This document shows positions 25,350 through 37,500 of a DNA stretch of 64,000 bases, in pieces. Where the stretch lies: assembly GCF_041381155.1 (NCBI RefSeq), contig NC_091147.1:35482909-35546908 (forward strand), written 5' to 3'. This stretch comes from Argopecten irradians. Lineage: Eukaryota > Mollusca > Bivalvia > Pectinida > Pectinidae. The first letter of the stretch is position 1; each line of letters begins with the position of its first letter. The position numbers were made by a program, and so were the translations under genes. The notes beneath the pieces are model-generated. The model made no database searches, had not been told where the DNA came from, and saw only the letters and a list, made by a program, of their open reading frames with translations.

Positions 25350-25430
25350 ATTTGAGAGAAAATGTAGCCAGTCAGAGTTCGAAACCGGGACCTCCGAATA
25401 TCAGTCGGGAGTTTTAGCTATTGTTTCAGG
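25350..25430 (-). repeat. tRNA-like SINE head or tRNA pseudogene
   Basis: On the minus strand it reads GCTAAAACTCCCGACTG, ATTCGGAGGTCCCGG, then TTTCGAACTCTGACTGGC. This resembles a tRNA anticodon arm and a mutated B box (GGTTCGANNCC) followed by a TGGCTAC tail. It is too degenerate to be a working tRNA gene. Confidence 0.45.
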
Positions 25431-26246
25431 CAGGAAAATACTGCCTTTGGATTTATCGAAGTTTACAGTTTTGAATTTCGACCGCAACAGTTTGTTGTAT
25501 TTTATCGATCAGTTAAAACATCTTCAATGGGGTATTTTTGACACTCTGCAAATTGAAAATTAAAAGGCCAGCAGTTGCTTAGACAACTAAATAATGAACC
25601 CGGTTATCTTCCTATATAGGTATAACAATATACACAGTAATTTATGCATTTAAATGCATGTTCCTTTGAAACCGACGTATTCGATTTATAGCTAGAGCTA
25701 AAAATAAAATCTTCATTTGATTCGCCCACCAATACAACTTCAGTTTTCTGTATATACACCAAACATTTAAGATGCTTATAATCGCAATATCTCCAGCAAT
25801 CTATTTCCCCAAGACTGGCGGAAAATTATCTCCGAAATGTTGCGATTGGCATTCTTATTTATTCAGCGTAATAAGGGTGACAACTCGTATACATGTACTT
25901 ATTTTTTTTGCATTATCTGATGTAATTCATGTCAAATTTTATATGATCCTTATCCAAACAATACAAACTGGCTATTAAGATATATACATTTTAATGAATC
26001 AAAGACCACCAAGACTACAAAATATCGTGTTGTGTAAACAAACTTAAAGATAAAACACAAATGCGTAATACATGACGATTGGTGTCACAATTAAACGTCC
26101 TCGATAATCCAGGGGTTCCGATCACTTATGATCTCTAAACCCCTGGACTATTTCAGTATTGTCAGTATAATGAGACCGAATGGGGTCATCCTCGATACTA
26201 CAGGGGTTACTATCACTGACGCACTATGAACCCCTGGGCTATTCTA

Positions 26247-26471
26247 TTGGTTTGGATTGGTTTGTTTAGTTTACGTCCTATTAACAGCCAGGGTCATGTA
26301 AGGACGTGCCAGGTTTGTTGGTGGAGGAAAGTCGGACTACCCGGAGAAAAACCACCGGCCAGCGGTCAGTACCTGGCAACTGCCCCACATTGGATTCGAA
26401 CCCGCATCCCAGAGGTGGAGGACTTGTGGCAATATGTCGGGACATCTTAACCACTCGGCCACCGCGGCCCC
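26247..26471 (-). mobile_element. tRNA-derived SINE, copy 1
   Basis: The minus strand starts GGGGCCGCGGTGGCCGAGTG. The A box is TGGCCGAGTGG, and the B box GGTTCGAATCC comes 65 bases on. A conserved body follows (GGTTTTTCTCCGGGTAGTCC), ending in a T/A-rich AAACC run. The flanks carry similar CTGGGCTAT and TTGGGCTAT words, consistent with a target-site duplication. It resembles tRNA-derived SINEs widespread in bivalves; I do not assign a family name. Confidence 0.85.
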
Positions 26472-27340
26472 TTGGGCTATATCAGAGTAAAACTGGAGGC
26501 AGCAGAAGACAGATGCAATTTAATAATTGGATGTTCATCAAATGAATTGTATAATGGTATACCGTGATTGATTTTGTCGCTTTGAAGCCGGGCGTCGCTC
26601 TATCTGTTATCTTCAAAGGAAGTCTCTGAAGCCTATGATAGGTCATTTTCTTCTACTGAACTGCCTTCCCTATGAGATAGTCCAGTTCACCCACGCATGA
26701 CACCATATCAAGGTATAACAATATACACAGTAATTTATGCATTTAAATGCATGTTCCTTTGAAACCGACGTATTCGATTTATAGCTAGAGCTAAAAATAA
26801 AATCTTCATTTGATTCGCCCACCAATACAACTTCAGCTTTCTGTATATACACCAAACATTTAACATGCTTAAAATCGCAATATCTCCAGCAATCTATTTC
26901 CCCAAGACTGGCGGAAAATTATCTCCGAAATGTTGCGATTGGCATTCTTATTTATTCAGCGTAATAAGGGTGACAACTCGTATACATGTACTTATTTTTT
27001 TTTGCATTATCTGATGTAATTCATGTCAAATTTTATATGATCCTTATCCAAACAATACAAACTGGCTATTAAGATATATACATTTTAATGTATCAAAGAC
27101 CACCAAGACTACAAAATATCGTGTTGTGTAAACAAACATAAAGATAAAACACAAATGCGTAATACATGACGATTGGTGTCACAATTAAACGTCCTCGATA
27201 ATCCAGGGGTTCCGATCACTTATGATCTCTAAACCCCTGGACTATTTCAGTATTGTCAGTATAATGTGACCGAATGGGGTCATCCTCGATACTACAGGGG
27301 TTACTATCACTGACGCACTATCAACCCCTGGGCTATTCCA

Positions 27341-27565
27341 TTGGTTTGGTTTGGTTTGTTTAGTTTACGTCCTATTAACAGCCAGGGTCATGTAAGGACG
27401 TGCCAGGTTTGTTGGTGGAGGAAAGTCGGACTACCCGGAGAAAAACCACCGGCCAGCGGTCAGTACCTGGCAACTGCCCCACATTGGATTCGAACCCGCA
27501 TCCCAGAGGTGGAGGACTTGTGGCAATATGTCGGGACATCTTAACCACTCGGCCACCGCGGCCCC
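27341..27565 (-). mobile_element. tRNA-derived SINE, copy 2 (same insertion, duplicated)
   Basis: Practically identical to the copy at 26247-26471 and at the same place within the tandem unit, so it arose by the segmental duplication and not by a new insertion. Confidence 0.85.
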
Positions 27566-28215
27566 TTGGGCTATATCATAGTAAAACTGGAGGCAGCAGA
27601 AGACAGATGCAATTTAATAATTGGATGTTCATCAAATGAATTGTATAATGGTATACCGTGATTGATTTTGTCGCTTTGAAGCCGGGCGTCGCTCTATCTG
27701 TTATCTTCAAAGGAAGTCTCTGAAGCCTATGATAGGTCATTTTCTTCTACTGAACTGCCTTCCCTATGAGATAGTCCAGCGTCAATGATAGTAACTCCTG
27801 GCGAATCGAGGATGGGGTCGGATATGTTGCTTGTTGTCTTTGGCGGCAGGAAAAGTTCGCTATACAAGACAAAATGAATATACCAGTCTCTCAAACTACG
27901 CAACTCACACTTCACCCACGCATGACACCATATCAAGGAATTCATTAGTTAGTATAAGTAAAGAACAAAAATAAAATATGAATCGAGGATGAGGACAGAT
28001 GACATTTCATGAGTTTAATCAGTTATGATCAAGTAGACAGAGGTTTAATTCAAAGTAAGATTGTTAATGTTTAAAGATTGTCTCTATTTTATTGTGAGTT
28101 GAGCAGTTAGCAGTTAATTTATTATTGACATACAGTTTGTTAAATGTTAACCAAAATATATGTAGATTTATACCATGTTCAAATAACTAAAAAGAAAGGG
28201 GTTGTAAAAAGTTTC

Positions 28216-28419
28216 ATTTAGCCATGTGCTCTCAAATCCAGAGTGAGGCTCATGAGATATGTGTCCGGTGACGCCTACACACCAGACATCTATATGTCAT
28301 AATGTCTAAGTCTAGTGTCAGGGCCCGAGTATCTAGAGATAATTATCGACTAGTTTCCGCTGCTCTTCATATATCTTATGCATGAGCCTCACTCTGGATT
28401 TAGAAGCACATGGCTAAAT
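28216..28419. repeat. 204-bp foldback just upstream of the Ly6-like gene
   Basis: Left arm ATTTAGCCATGTGCT then AATCCAGAGTGAGGCTCAT. Right arm ATGAGCCTCACTCTGGATT then AGCACATGGCTAAAT. It ends about 100 bases before the predicted start codon at 28521, so it may lie in the promoter or 5' untranslated region. Confidence 0.85.
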
Positions 28420-28520
28420 AAAAGACGCCGCGCACAGAGACGCCCAATGAGTTTACATCAAAAACACGACCTTTCACTATCTTATCTTGGTTGAAGTCAG
28501 AGCTATTCAGAGGAAGCGGA

Positions 28521-31500
28521 ATGATTATTCGTAAGTTTCATTTTTTGATAAAATGCTTGTGTTATTCATAAGAAGCCAACGCTTATTTTATAGAATTACC
28601 TGGAATATATACATTCTTAACAAATATATATATATATAAACTATAGATTTGAATTCCAATGTTATTCGATAAAAATATATTATTTTATATGCATGATGTA
28701 TGTAAGTTAGAACCATACGCAGCAATTATATTCTCCCTATTCTTGAAAAGCTCGATACTATAGGGGTTCCGATCACTTACGATCTCTACATCCCAATCTC
28801 ATAGTAAAACTGAAGGCAGCTCAGCAGAAAACGTCTAAACCAATTATTTCCTTTGAAGACTACAGAGAGAGCGAAGCCCAACTTCAACAGAGTGAACCAC
28901 AGTTTACCGTTATACAGCTCTTTTTATGTATATCAAAGGACTAAATTACCTGTTCTATTTTGTTGCCTCCAGTTTTACTATGAGGGAGTCCAAGGGTGTA
29001 GAGATCGTAAATGATTGGAACTCCTGGAGTACATAATATAATATCAAGTTTATTTGGGAAACGGATGCAAATCTGTTCCATAGATAGAAATACATTGAAA
29101 ACAATTTGTTTTATGATTTATACTTCATTTACAGCTATGATACATATCCATTATTTGCTAAGGCAAATACTTGTCTTTCTCTTTATAACTACTATTTTTA
29201 TATACTTTTAATGAACAAACTGAAACAGGATTAATTCCTCACATTACCTTAGTATCATACAATTATATAGCTATTTTCCTATTATGAATTATCTGTAACG
29301 GAACCATGATCCAAATTCAAATCTAACGTTATATGAGAAAACACGTACATGTAGCATTGATGTACGTAATCTAATTTGATCAACATTTTAATATAACCAG
29401 ACAATAGATTAAATTAGAATGAGGGTAAAACATGATAAGTGTTACACAAGAGAAAACATTCCTTGCTTATCGGCGAGACGCTCAAAGATAAGGCCGTTCT
29501 TAAATTAATTGTGTGGATCTAGAAATTTTTTTTTGCAGAGATTCTCCTTTTCATTTGCGCATCACATGCAGGTAATGTTTTTCTTATATTCCACTGAATA
29601 AATAAAAATGAGCCTTTCTGTCTAAAATTGATATAAAAGATATCCATGATAGCACAAAGTATTTAGTTAATGTGCTGTCTGAAATCGACAAAAATTGTCA
29701 TTATCTTACATAAAACTGGATATTCTAAGAAATCTTGATAAAATAGAAGCATTATTGATTAATATGAACATTGGTTACATATATGCCTCAATAAACAACA
29801 AAATTATATCCATTATTAAGCTATACATTTCCCCCTTAACGTATGAACTTCAGTTTTTAGCGAACCGATGAATTAAATGGTATTGTTATACAAAAACAAA
29901 TTATTTCTGCCATATTGTTCTTTCAGTGCACGGTTTGGAACACTGTCTTCAGTGTAGTGCTGTGACTGACATTTCTACATGTCAAACAGTCACGTGCGGT
30001 GCTAATGAGGTTTTATATTCTATTTATATTCTATTTTTTGTACTCTTTTGAAAAAAAGTGAAATGCAATAAATCCGGCTTATTTGGTTGATCTTCCTGGT
30101 ATTGCTTATACGTATGAAAGAATAATGTTTGCGTACTTATGAAATTTAAAATATTGTTGATATAAAAACAAAAATGTCAAATGTCAATTTGCAGATGCAC
30201 CTGCGATACAGGTCATCGTCTCTACGAAAGTGACGGCCATCTTTGGTCTATTCTATGCCAATTAGTAAGTTGGAATTGGTGGATAAAAAATCATGAGCTA
30301 TCTCCAAAAACTGTTTATATTGTACATTATATTAGCACTTAACGCCCAATCTTTTACAGTGTATAACCAGGCACGATATGTGATTTTTTTACAGTGTTTT
30401 TACAGTTTCGGTATTTTTAGCTAATTTACACTTATTATTCAATGGACATCTCATTAGGTAATTATTTAAAATATGTAATTTTTCAAATAATTAATCAGTT
30501 TCAACGTATTTCGGATTAGAAATTTTTTTCAGTTTGCGAGCTCTCGAGGTATTCATGTCCTTTAGTGACATCTGCTCTCTTGCTGTGGTTTTTCGCCGAG
30601 TACTCTTTCTCTATTGTGTTAAGGTTTATTTGCTTTGCTCCTGCCATCCGCCTCTCTTGCGTTTATATGTTGTTGTTCCATTACAAACTAGCTACACTGA
30701 CCAATACATTAAAACAAATTCAATGTTCAATTTAAAAATATGTATATATATATATATATCAATCGCAAAGTATTTGAACAATGAAAACATGAAAAACTAG
30801 CTACACTAACCAAGACACTAACACATATTCAATTTTCAATTAACAATTCTTATCTAAATGTTTACGTGTTAACGTTGAGAGAGATAGTAATAGGCTTATC
30901 AATCTAGATCGTCTATACGATAATTGTTTTCATATGAAGTTTTATACAGACATGATGATAAATGTTATTTTTAATCTATTACCTACAACCTCTTGTACTC
31001 TACCTATAGGGACAGTCAAATATAAATATTTGGACTGTGTGTCTAGAAAGATGGACATTTATAATGCTTCGTTACGTCTCAGGTACATATGTAAATGCAT
31101 AATAAAACAACGATATAATACTATTTCATTAATGTGCAGGTGTGTTTTGTTGAACGTTTCGTGAACGGACATGCAGAAAATCTATACACTCTAGGATGCA
31201 GGTCCAAAACAGCTATAGTATGTATTATAGTTTTTACAGCAGATCACTGATACAAATACAGATTATGACTACGCTACTGTCTATGTTGAGTTTACTTTGG
31301 CAAGAATGCAATCGATTTTGGTGACATTAGACATTATTTTCATATACCCTCCGGTTGTATGTACAGTGTATATGTTAAATTAAAAGATGGAAAATTGGTA
31401 ATCGATCACCTGAATTCTACCTCAACATATTTAAAATCAATTTCACAATTAATCAACAAGATATCGACATATCTAGTCTGACACATGACCTTATATGACA

Positions 31501-34500
31501 TCTAACACAACATGTTTATGATAAATGGGTCTTATTTCTATTGCAGGCTTGTTTGGTGACACCCCACTCGGTCGGCCGTAGAAGCGGAGGTCAGTGCGGG
31601 GCATGTTGTACTGGACGAAATTGTCAGCAAAAACTATGTGGACTTTCGGGAAGTATGTAAGATCGCACGCTAAATCATTGTCAGCAGTTATGAAATGTAA
31701 AATGTTGATTTTCATGTAATGAATGATTTGAAAACAAACACATGTATATCATTCGTCTAGTCTATTCATAAATAAATTAAGATATTCATTGCGTAAATTT
31801 TCTTTCGATGTTTTCACAATAACTATGTTGATTTTCAATAATTGAGGCAATGCTACAAGTTGTGCATGTGTTTTTTTTTATTTTTCTCTTCCTGCAATAT
31901 AATTTTGATAAGATAAACGCATGAATCAGACATTTCTTGTGCCTATGCACTCTGAAATTTCAATATGTAGTAAATTCGTGAAGATTCATAGATGTCAATG
32001 TCTAAAACATGTTTGCTGCATTTAATATTACAGACATTTAAGATATCGATATTTGGATCTTTTTGGAGTTTCTAAATAATGTTTTGATAAAACATTTTAA
32101 TACTGCGTTTACCCTGTTTCATACAAATTTTCCATTGGTTTGTTTGTTTTGTTTTTTGGGTTTTTTTTTTTTGGGGGGGGGGGGGGGGGAAGGTGTCATC
32201 GTCGGATACCCACAGGTGATCGCACTGCACTACGCTACACATATAACCCGTGGGCAAACTCCTCGTAAAATCATCGTAGACAATTTATATGCATGAAGAA
32301 TTTTTCATTTTTGCGACGGGATTTCATTCAATCAGAGTAAGCGTGATGTAAAGTACACGGCAGTACAACAAAGGTGGACAACACTTGCACCTGGCGAATG
32401 TTTGGGTACGCGATACTGTGGGCACACGAGCGGTGTATACACGTGTGTATGGGCCAGGTAAACTATGAACAAAAGCGTTGTTAGCTTCGTTCATAGCAGT
32501 ATAGGACTTTATTAGGTATTTCTGTAATAATAATATGCTTTATTAGGGCAGAAATAGGTATTGTCATATGAGTGTTTTATACTAATAGTCTTAATGTTAT
32601 TAGGTATAAGGTATTTTCGTCAATGTTATCGCAATAACGCCTGGTCTGTGTGACCTTGCAGTTTGGATTGGATGTCTCCATACAGCTTATATATTTTGTA
32701 CAGTTTGTTTACACACTGGTTACGTTCCAGACATGTTCGTTCACCGACTCAATGATAAATACCGAAATATTTCCCCATATTGCACTTGACTAGTTTGGGA
32801 AGATAGAGATCTGTATGATTTGACCTTGATCGTTTTATACAAAACTTACATTTTTTATGGGCGCCGCCATTTTTTTGTTTATCTTCAAGCTAATAAACCA
32901 GCTTTCATTCTGAAGAGTTCCGAACTATGTATCGAGTATTCTAATTGGACATTTCTAGTATGTGAATTAGCATTTGCCCACGGGTGATAAGTGTAGCGTT
33001 GTGTAGTGCGATCACCCGTGGGTCTCCGACGATGGGGGAGGGTTTTTTTTGTTTTTTTTCTCTCTTTTTTTTTTATTTCATCTATGGATCGATTTTTTAC
33101 CAAATTTGGCATACTTATTGAAAAGTATTAACATTTTTTGTTCAAAATATTATCATAATTTTCCGATGTTCCGTTTTCAAAACATTATCTTTTTGTGCAA
33201 CGCTTCATTATTTTGACGTCATTTCCTTCATTGCTCTCACCAAGGACTTATAAATCCTTGTTCTTACCAAAATGGCAACAAAAAAGTGCTAAGACAAGGT
33301 TTTCTCAAAAAAGACATAAGGTAAAATTATGAAAATATTATGAACTGAAAGTGAGAACAATTCACTTAACGTATACCTTTAGTTGAAATCCGACTATAGA
33401 TTAGATTAGGACAATTCAAAGCGGAAAAAAGGATAAACACAAGAAATATATAGCAAAAATATGAAGTGTTCAAGTGAGTTTGTCCAGCTACTGTATTTCA
33501 CACTTTCATTGCAGCTTTGCGTATTTGTAAGTATCAAACCTGTTTGAATTTGCTTTTCAGACGATACGACTCTAAGTTGCCGGTATTGTAACTATCTTGT
33601 CCCGGGCCTAAGTTCCTGTCCTACTCACACAACCTGTGATCCAACAGAAGTACATTTTTTACATTATTGTCGCTTAATAAAGTATACGTTAAGTAGGATG
33701 ATATTGTTAAGACGGTTATGAATTAATTAATGATTAATTATCAAGAATCAGAGTTGCGCAATGTATATCACTCGAGGTCAAAGTTCAGAAGGTGAAAATA
33801 TATTGTTTATTGTTTACGTTTCCAAAATTAAATCTATTAGGCCAAAAAAAATATATGTCTGTGTAGTGTTACATTGGCAAATATAGGGTTGGTAGACCGC
33901 TATATATTTTTCAGTTTTTTTTACTCTAAAGTAATGGCCGGAACTGGAGTCTGAGATCGATATCCCGACTTTTATTTTTTTCGTAGAAAAGTGAGGGAAA
34001 AATAGGGTCGGTCGGCTAACCCTAAACAGACATATATATTTTATTTGTCCTTACTGTGTAGTGTTTTACTTACGTGCATGGTTTAATTATTTACTCTACA
34101 TTCGCATTATCATCGCAATTTGTAAATTCCACATGGAACCAACGGTGAAATATACAGAAAGAGTATCTAAGAACAATAATATCGTATTAATGGAAGAAGT
34201 ATGAGGATCGGTGAACCGCAAAATCCAACCCCCATTAATATGTTCCGTTCAGAAAAGGGCGAAATGCTGATCGAATTTAAAGTGCTACACAGTTAACATC
34301 TGACTCTATGACATAGCGACCGCACAATAAAAAAAATGTCTGGAAATCCTTTTTTGGGTATAAGATTTGATAGTAAGGTGAATGTTTCGGAGTCAGCTGA
34401 TTTGGGTATTATGATTGCATCAGTTTCAAATGTTTAATGTGTGGGTCGGGTAATAATGTTTACTTTATTTTAGATGTAAAATGTGTTAAGAAATTTTGGA

Positions 34501-37500
34501 ATTCTTTTAAGTCTGTTTCATACAGGAGAGGTAATCAAGATCGGAATTTTATGAAAATGTTGGTCAAATTTTAGTGCGAATTTCGACAACAGATGGAATC
34601 CCCCACATAACAGTCTAGCAAGATTGTACTTCTTTAACATGTTTTATTCACAGTTGTGTGAGATGGCCATCTTCAAAGTTAGTGATGAATGACCTAACAT
34701 GAAAACCTCATTTAACCTGGACAGTGGCAAATGTTAAATTTGTCGTCTATACCAAATATTTGGTTCTGCGATCTCTATACAGGCCTCAGACCACAATAAC
34801 ACTTCCGGGTCGCTGTAAACAAATGTAGTGCACAAGGAAAGTTTAGGTATATTACTAAACATTCCCTGTCTTAGCTTTTGCAATTATATGCTTTATTAGC
34901 ATATGCATGTAAAACAGTACATATTATATTGATAGACATTTTAACACATGTCCTACGTTTTTGTGGTAAGGACACAGTCAGTTAGAAGGCTCGCGTAGTG
35001 ATGTTTAGTGCGTTTTTCCGGAATTTTCCTAAACTTTGCATAGTAGTCTCATTAAAATGAAAATATATTGAAAACGACCAAGTTTTGGGGTATTCTTGAA
35101 TTTACTATATTGTTCTACTTAAACAGTTGTTTTTATTCATATCTGAATCAGAATTGCAATATTTTAAAAATATGTCATTTTCATTTTCCTTTAGTATAAC
35201 ATATAATGCAGTGGATTGTGGTCTGAGGCCTGAATATCGTTATCACTGATGACCCACATACCTTGTCTTTGCTGTGTTCAGAAATAATAATTAATTTTCT
35301 TAATTATTTTGCAAGGCGTGTAAGACTGCCATACATGTCATCGGAGGGGTAATACGGTACGAATACGGATGCGAGCAGAAACATGTAACTATAGGCTTTT
35401 ATTGACAATTTTCTAATCAACCAGACCTCCACAAAATAGGAATGAAGATTTTTAAAATTAATGAGGCAAACGTTTATATACTGTATGCTACTGCAAACAG
35501 TAAGTATCACCTAGTATATATATCTATTCAATTTTTTAATTTAAACTGAACAAAAGTTTATTATGCCTTTCATTAGATAAACTTCATAACCCTTCTAACT
35601 ATATATAGCGACTGACCAAAGGAATCATCCAGACATTATTCATCGTCATTGGCTCTATAGTTTATCCGTATGTTCTATATGTGTTCATTGTTTATATTTT
35701 TGTGAACATATGTGACTATCCTTAGTATATAATTGTATTTGTTCCTTTTGAACGAGCAGATCGCCCCGAAAACTCGACAATATTCTGTCCACAGTTAGAA
35801 GTACTTCTTTGTCCCATATTTACTACTGCTAGTTATTCGTATCCTACAGACATGCGTTTATAAGGATATAGTGTTATCTAGAAAACAACCTTTGATATTA
35901 ATTCCTTGACCAAGATACATGTACCGGGTATTAATCCTGCAACTGTCCCACATACTGACAGATAACTACTGTCGGGTAAACTTGTGCTTTATCTGTCAAT
36001 TCCCTCTTTGCATAATACAGAGTTACCTCCCTTGCAGGAAGGTATATATTGTGACGTCACTGTATTGTAGGCGAAACTCGCTTTGTTTTCTATGAAAAGT
36101 ATGACGTTACGCTCGCTAATACATGACTTCATCATCAATACCTACCGATAGCCGACTGGTTCGGACTTAATATTCTTTTATTATCATTCGTGTCTATGTT
36201 CTTCCGGTGTGCATCACATTTGACCGATCGCCAGGTGTAATATAGCCACGCCTCGTGCTCACAAACGCACGTGTTTCTAGTCAATGTCGGAGCAAACATT
36301 GTAGCACACACAATACAAAATGCAAAGTCACGTGCGGTTTGATTGACAGCTGGCGATCCGTCGAACGTGACGCTACCCAAATTGGAACGCTACTATAAAT
36401 GAAACACTTTTAAAATATGTGATACAGAATTTTGTGTTTACAATCTTAACAACCAATAACTGTCCTGAACAAAATTCAGGTGTTGAATAGTAAATGTGAC
36501 AATTTTTAGATGTTATTTTCTTTCCAGCTGCCTATTACCTGTATTTAAAAACGAAAACAATGAAATTGTGAGAAAAAAATCCGGCAAACGACGTCGTACG
36601 ACAACCCTGAAAACACCTTATTTTAAAACAAGAAAAACAAATGTACAATGGGATGTTTTTGACAGATATGTGACTTAAATAAACTAAAAAATGTTTGAAC
36701 TTTCCTTAAATGAATTCAAACATTATTAATGAGGTCTATACATTTTTTAATCAAACTATATTTAGGAGGTGTTCCATTTTGGGTACTCGAACCTGCTGAA
36801 ACACGGGGCTAGACCGGGCATGATTTAAGCTCTCTATTTAAAAAATATGCAATGCTGACAAGTAAACAAATCATGAAATTAAAAACTAAAAATATCTATT
36901 TGTTGAAATTTAAGAGAAAAATTTGGATTCATGCACACATTAGAATTTTTTTTTACAATTATCTTCAAAAGGTGTTCAAATTTAGCGTCACGATGCATTT
37001 TAATTTTCATATTTCAGCTATGCGCAGCATTCCTATCATCAGACATACGAAATTTCAATAATGAAAGAGTAACCATATGTTCCGCATGCTGTGTCACCAA
37101 TAACTGCAATGAGAACGACGACTGTTACACTCTACATCATAGTAAGTTGTCCTTCATTATCCGTCTGAAACTGTTCATTAGAGATGTTTAGAGACATTTG
37201 ACTTAAACAATAACCAAATCTGAATTCTGAGTGACTGTGACGTAATCAAATTCATTAAACAACTGTCCATGCTTAATTCGAATACAATGGGTTTTTTTTT
37301 TATTTTTTATGTATTTAAAAAAAAATATTTTTAAAACAATGTTTCAACACAGAATGTATTAATGCCACATATACATGCTAATTGCTTAGTCTCCTTCCAT
37401 TCTGGCATTTTGCTCTCTCATACATTATAGATAACTTACATTATTTTCTATTATCAGAAAGGGGGAAGGAAAAGAAAAAGAAAGAAGACTGAGAAAGAGG

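Larger units (their letters stand above)
25618..27937. repeat. Direct tandem duplication of a ~1.1-kb segment
   Basis: Unit 1 (25618-26710) and unit 2 (26711-27937) both begin AGGTATAACAATATACACAG and are nearly identical. Unit 2 has about 135 extra bases (about 27779-27910) that unit 1 lacks between GATAGTCCAG and TTCACCCACGCATGACACC. Each unit contains the same SINE at the same position. A diverged single copy of part of the unit lies at about 41600-41790. Confidence 0.92.
22834..28520. other. Intergenic region between gene B and the Ly6-like gene
   Basis: Begins with the gene B 3' untranslated region. AATAAA-like hexamers occur near 23588 and 23860, and I cannot choose between them. The rest holds an M1 copy, a tRNA-like SINE relic, the 1.1-kb tandem duplication and a foldback. 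From about 23410 to 25340 I see no gene or clear repeat. Confidence 0.5.

Noticed and set aside
25350..25430. Functional tRNA gene on the minus strand
   Set aside because: The A box is missing and the T-arm is mismatched; more likely a SINE relic.
26226..27639. Short open frames repeated at 26226/27341 and 26306/27400
   Set aside because: They are translations of the tRNA-derived SINE and its flank, duplicated with the 1.1-kb unit.
36496..36678. Basic 60-residue open frame in the Ly6 gene intron
   Set aside because: It starts upstream of a possible acceptor, has no cysteine pattern, and in phase 0 after that acceptor it stops within seven codons, so it does not supply the missing Ly6 exon.
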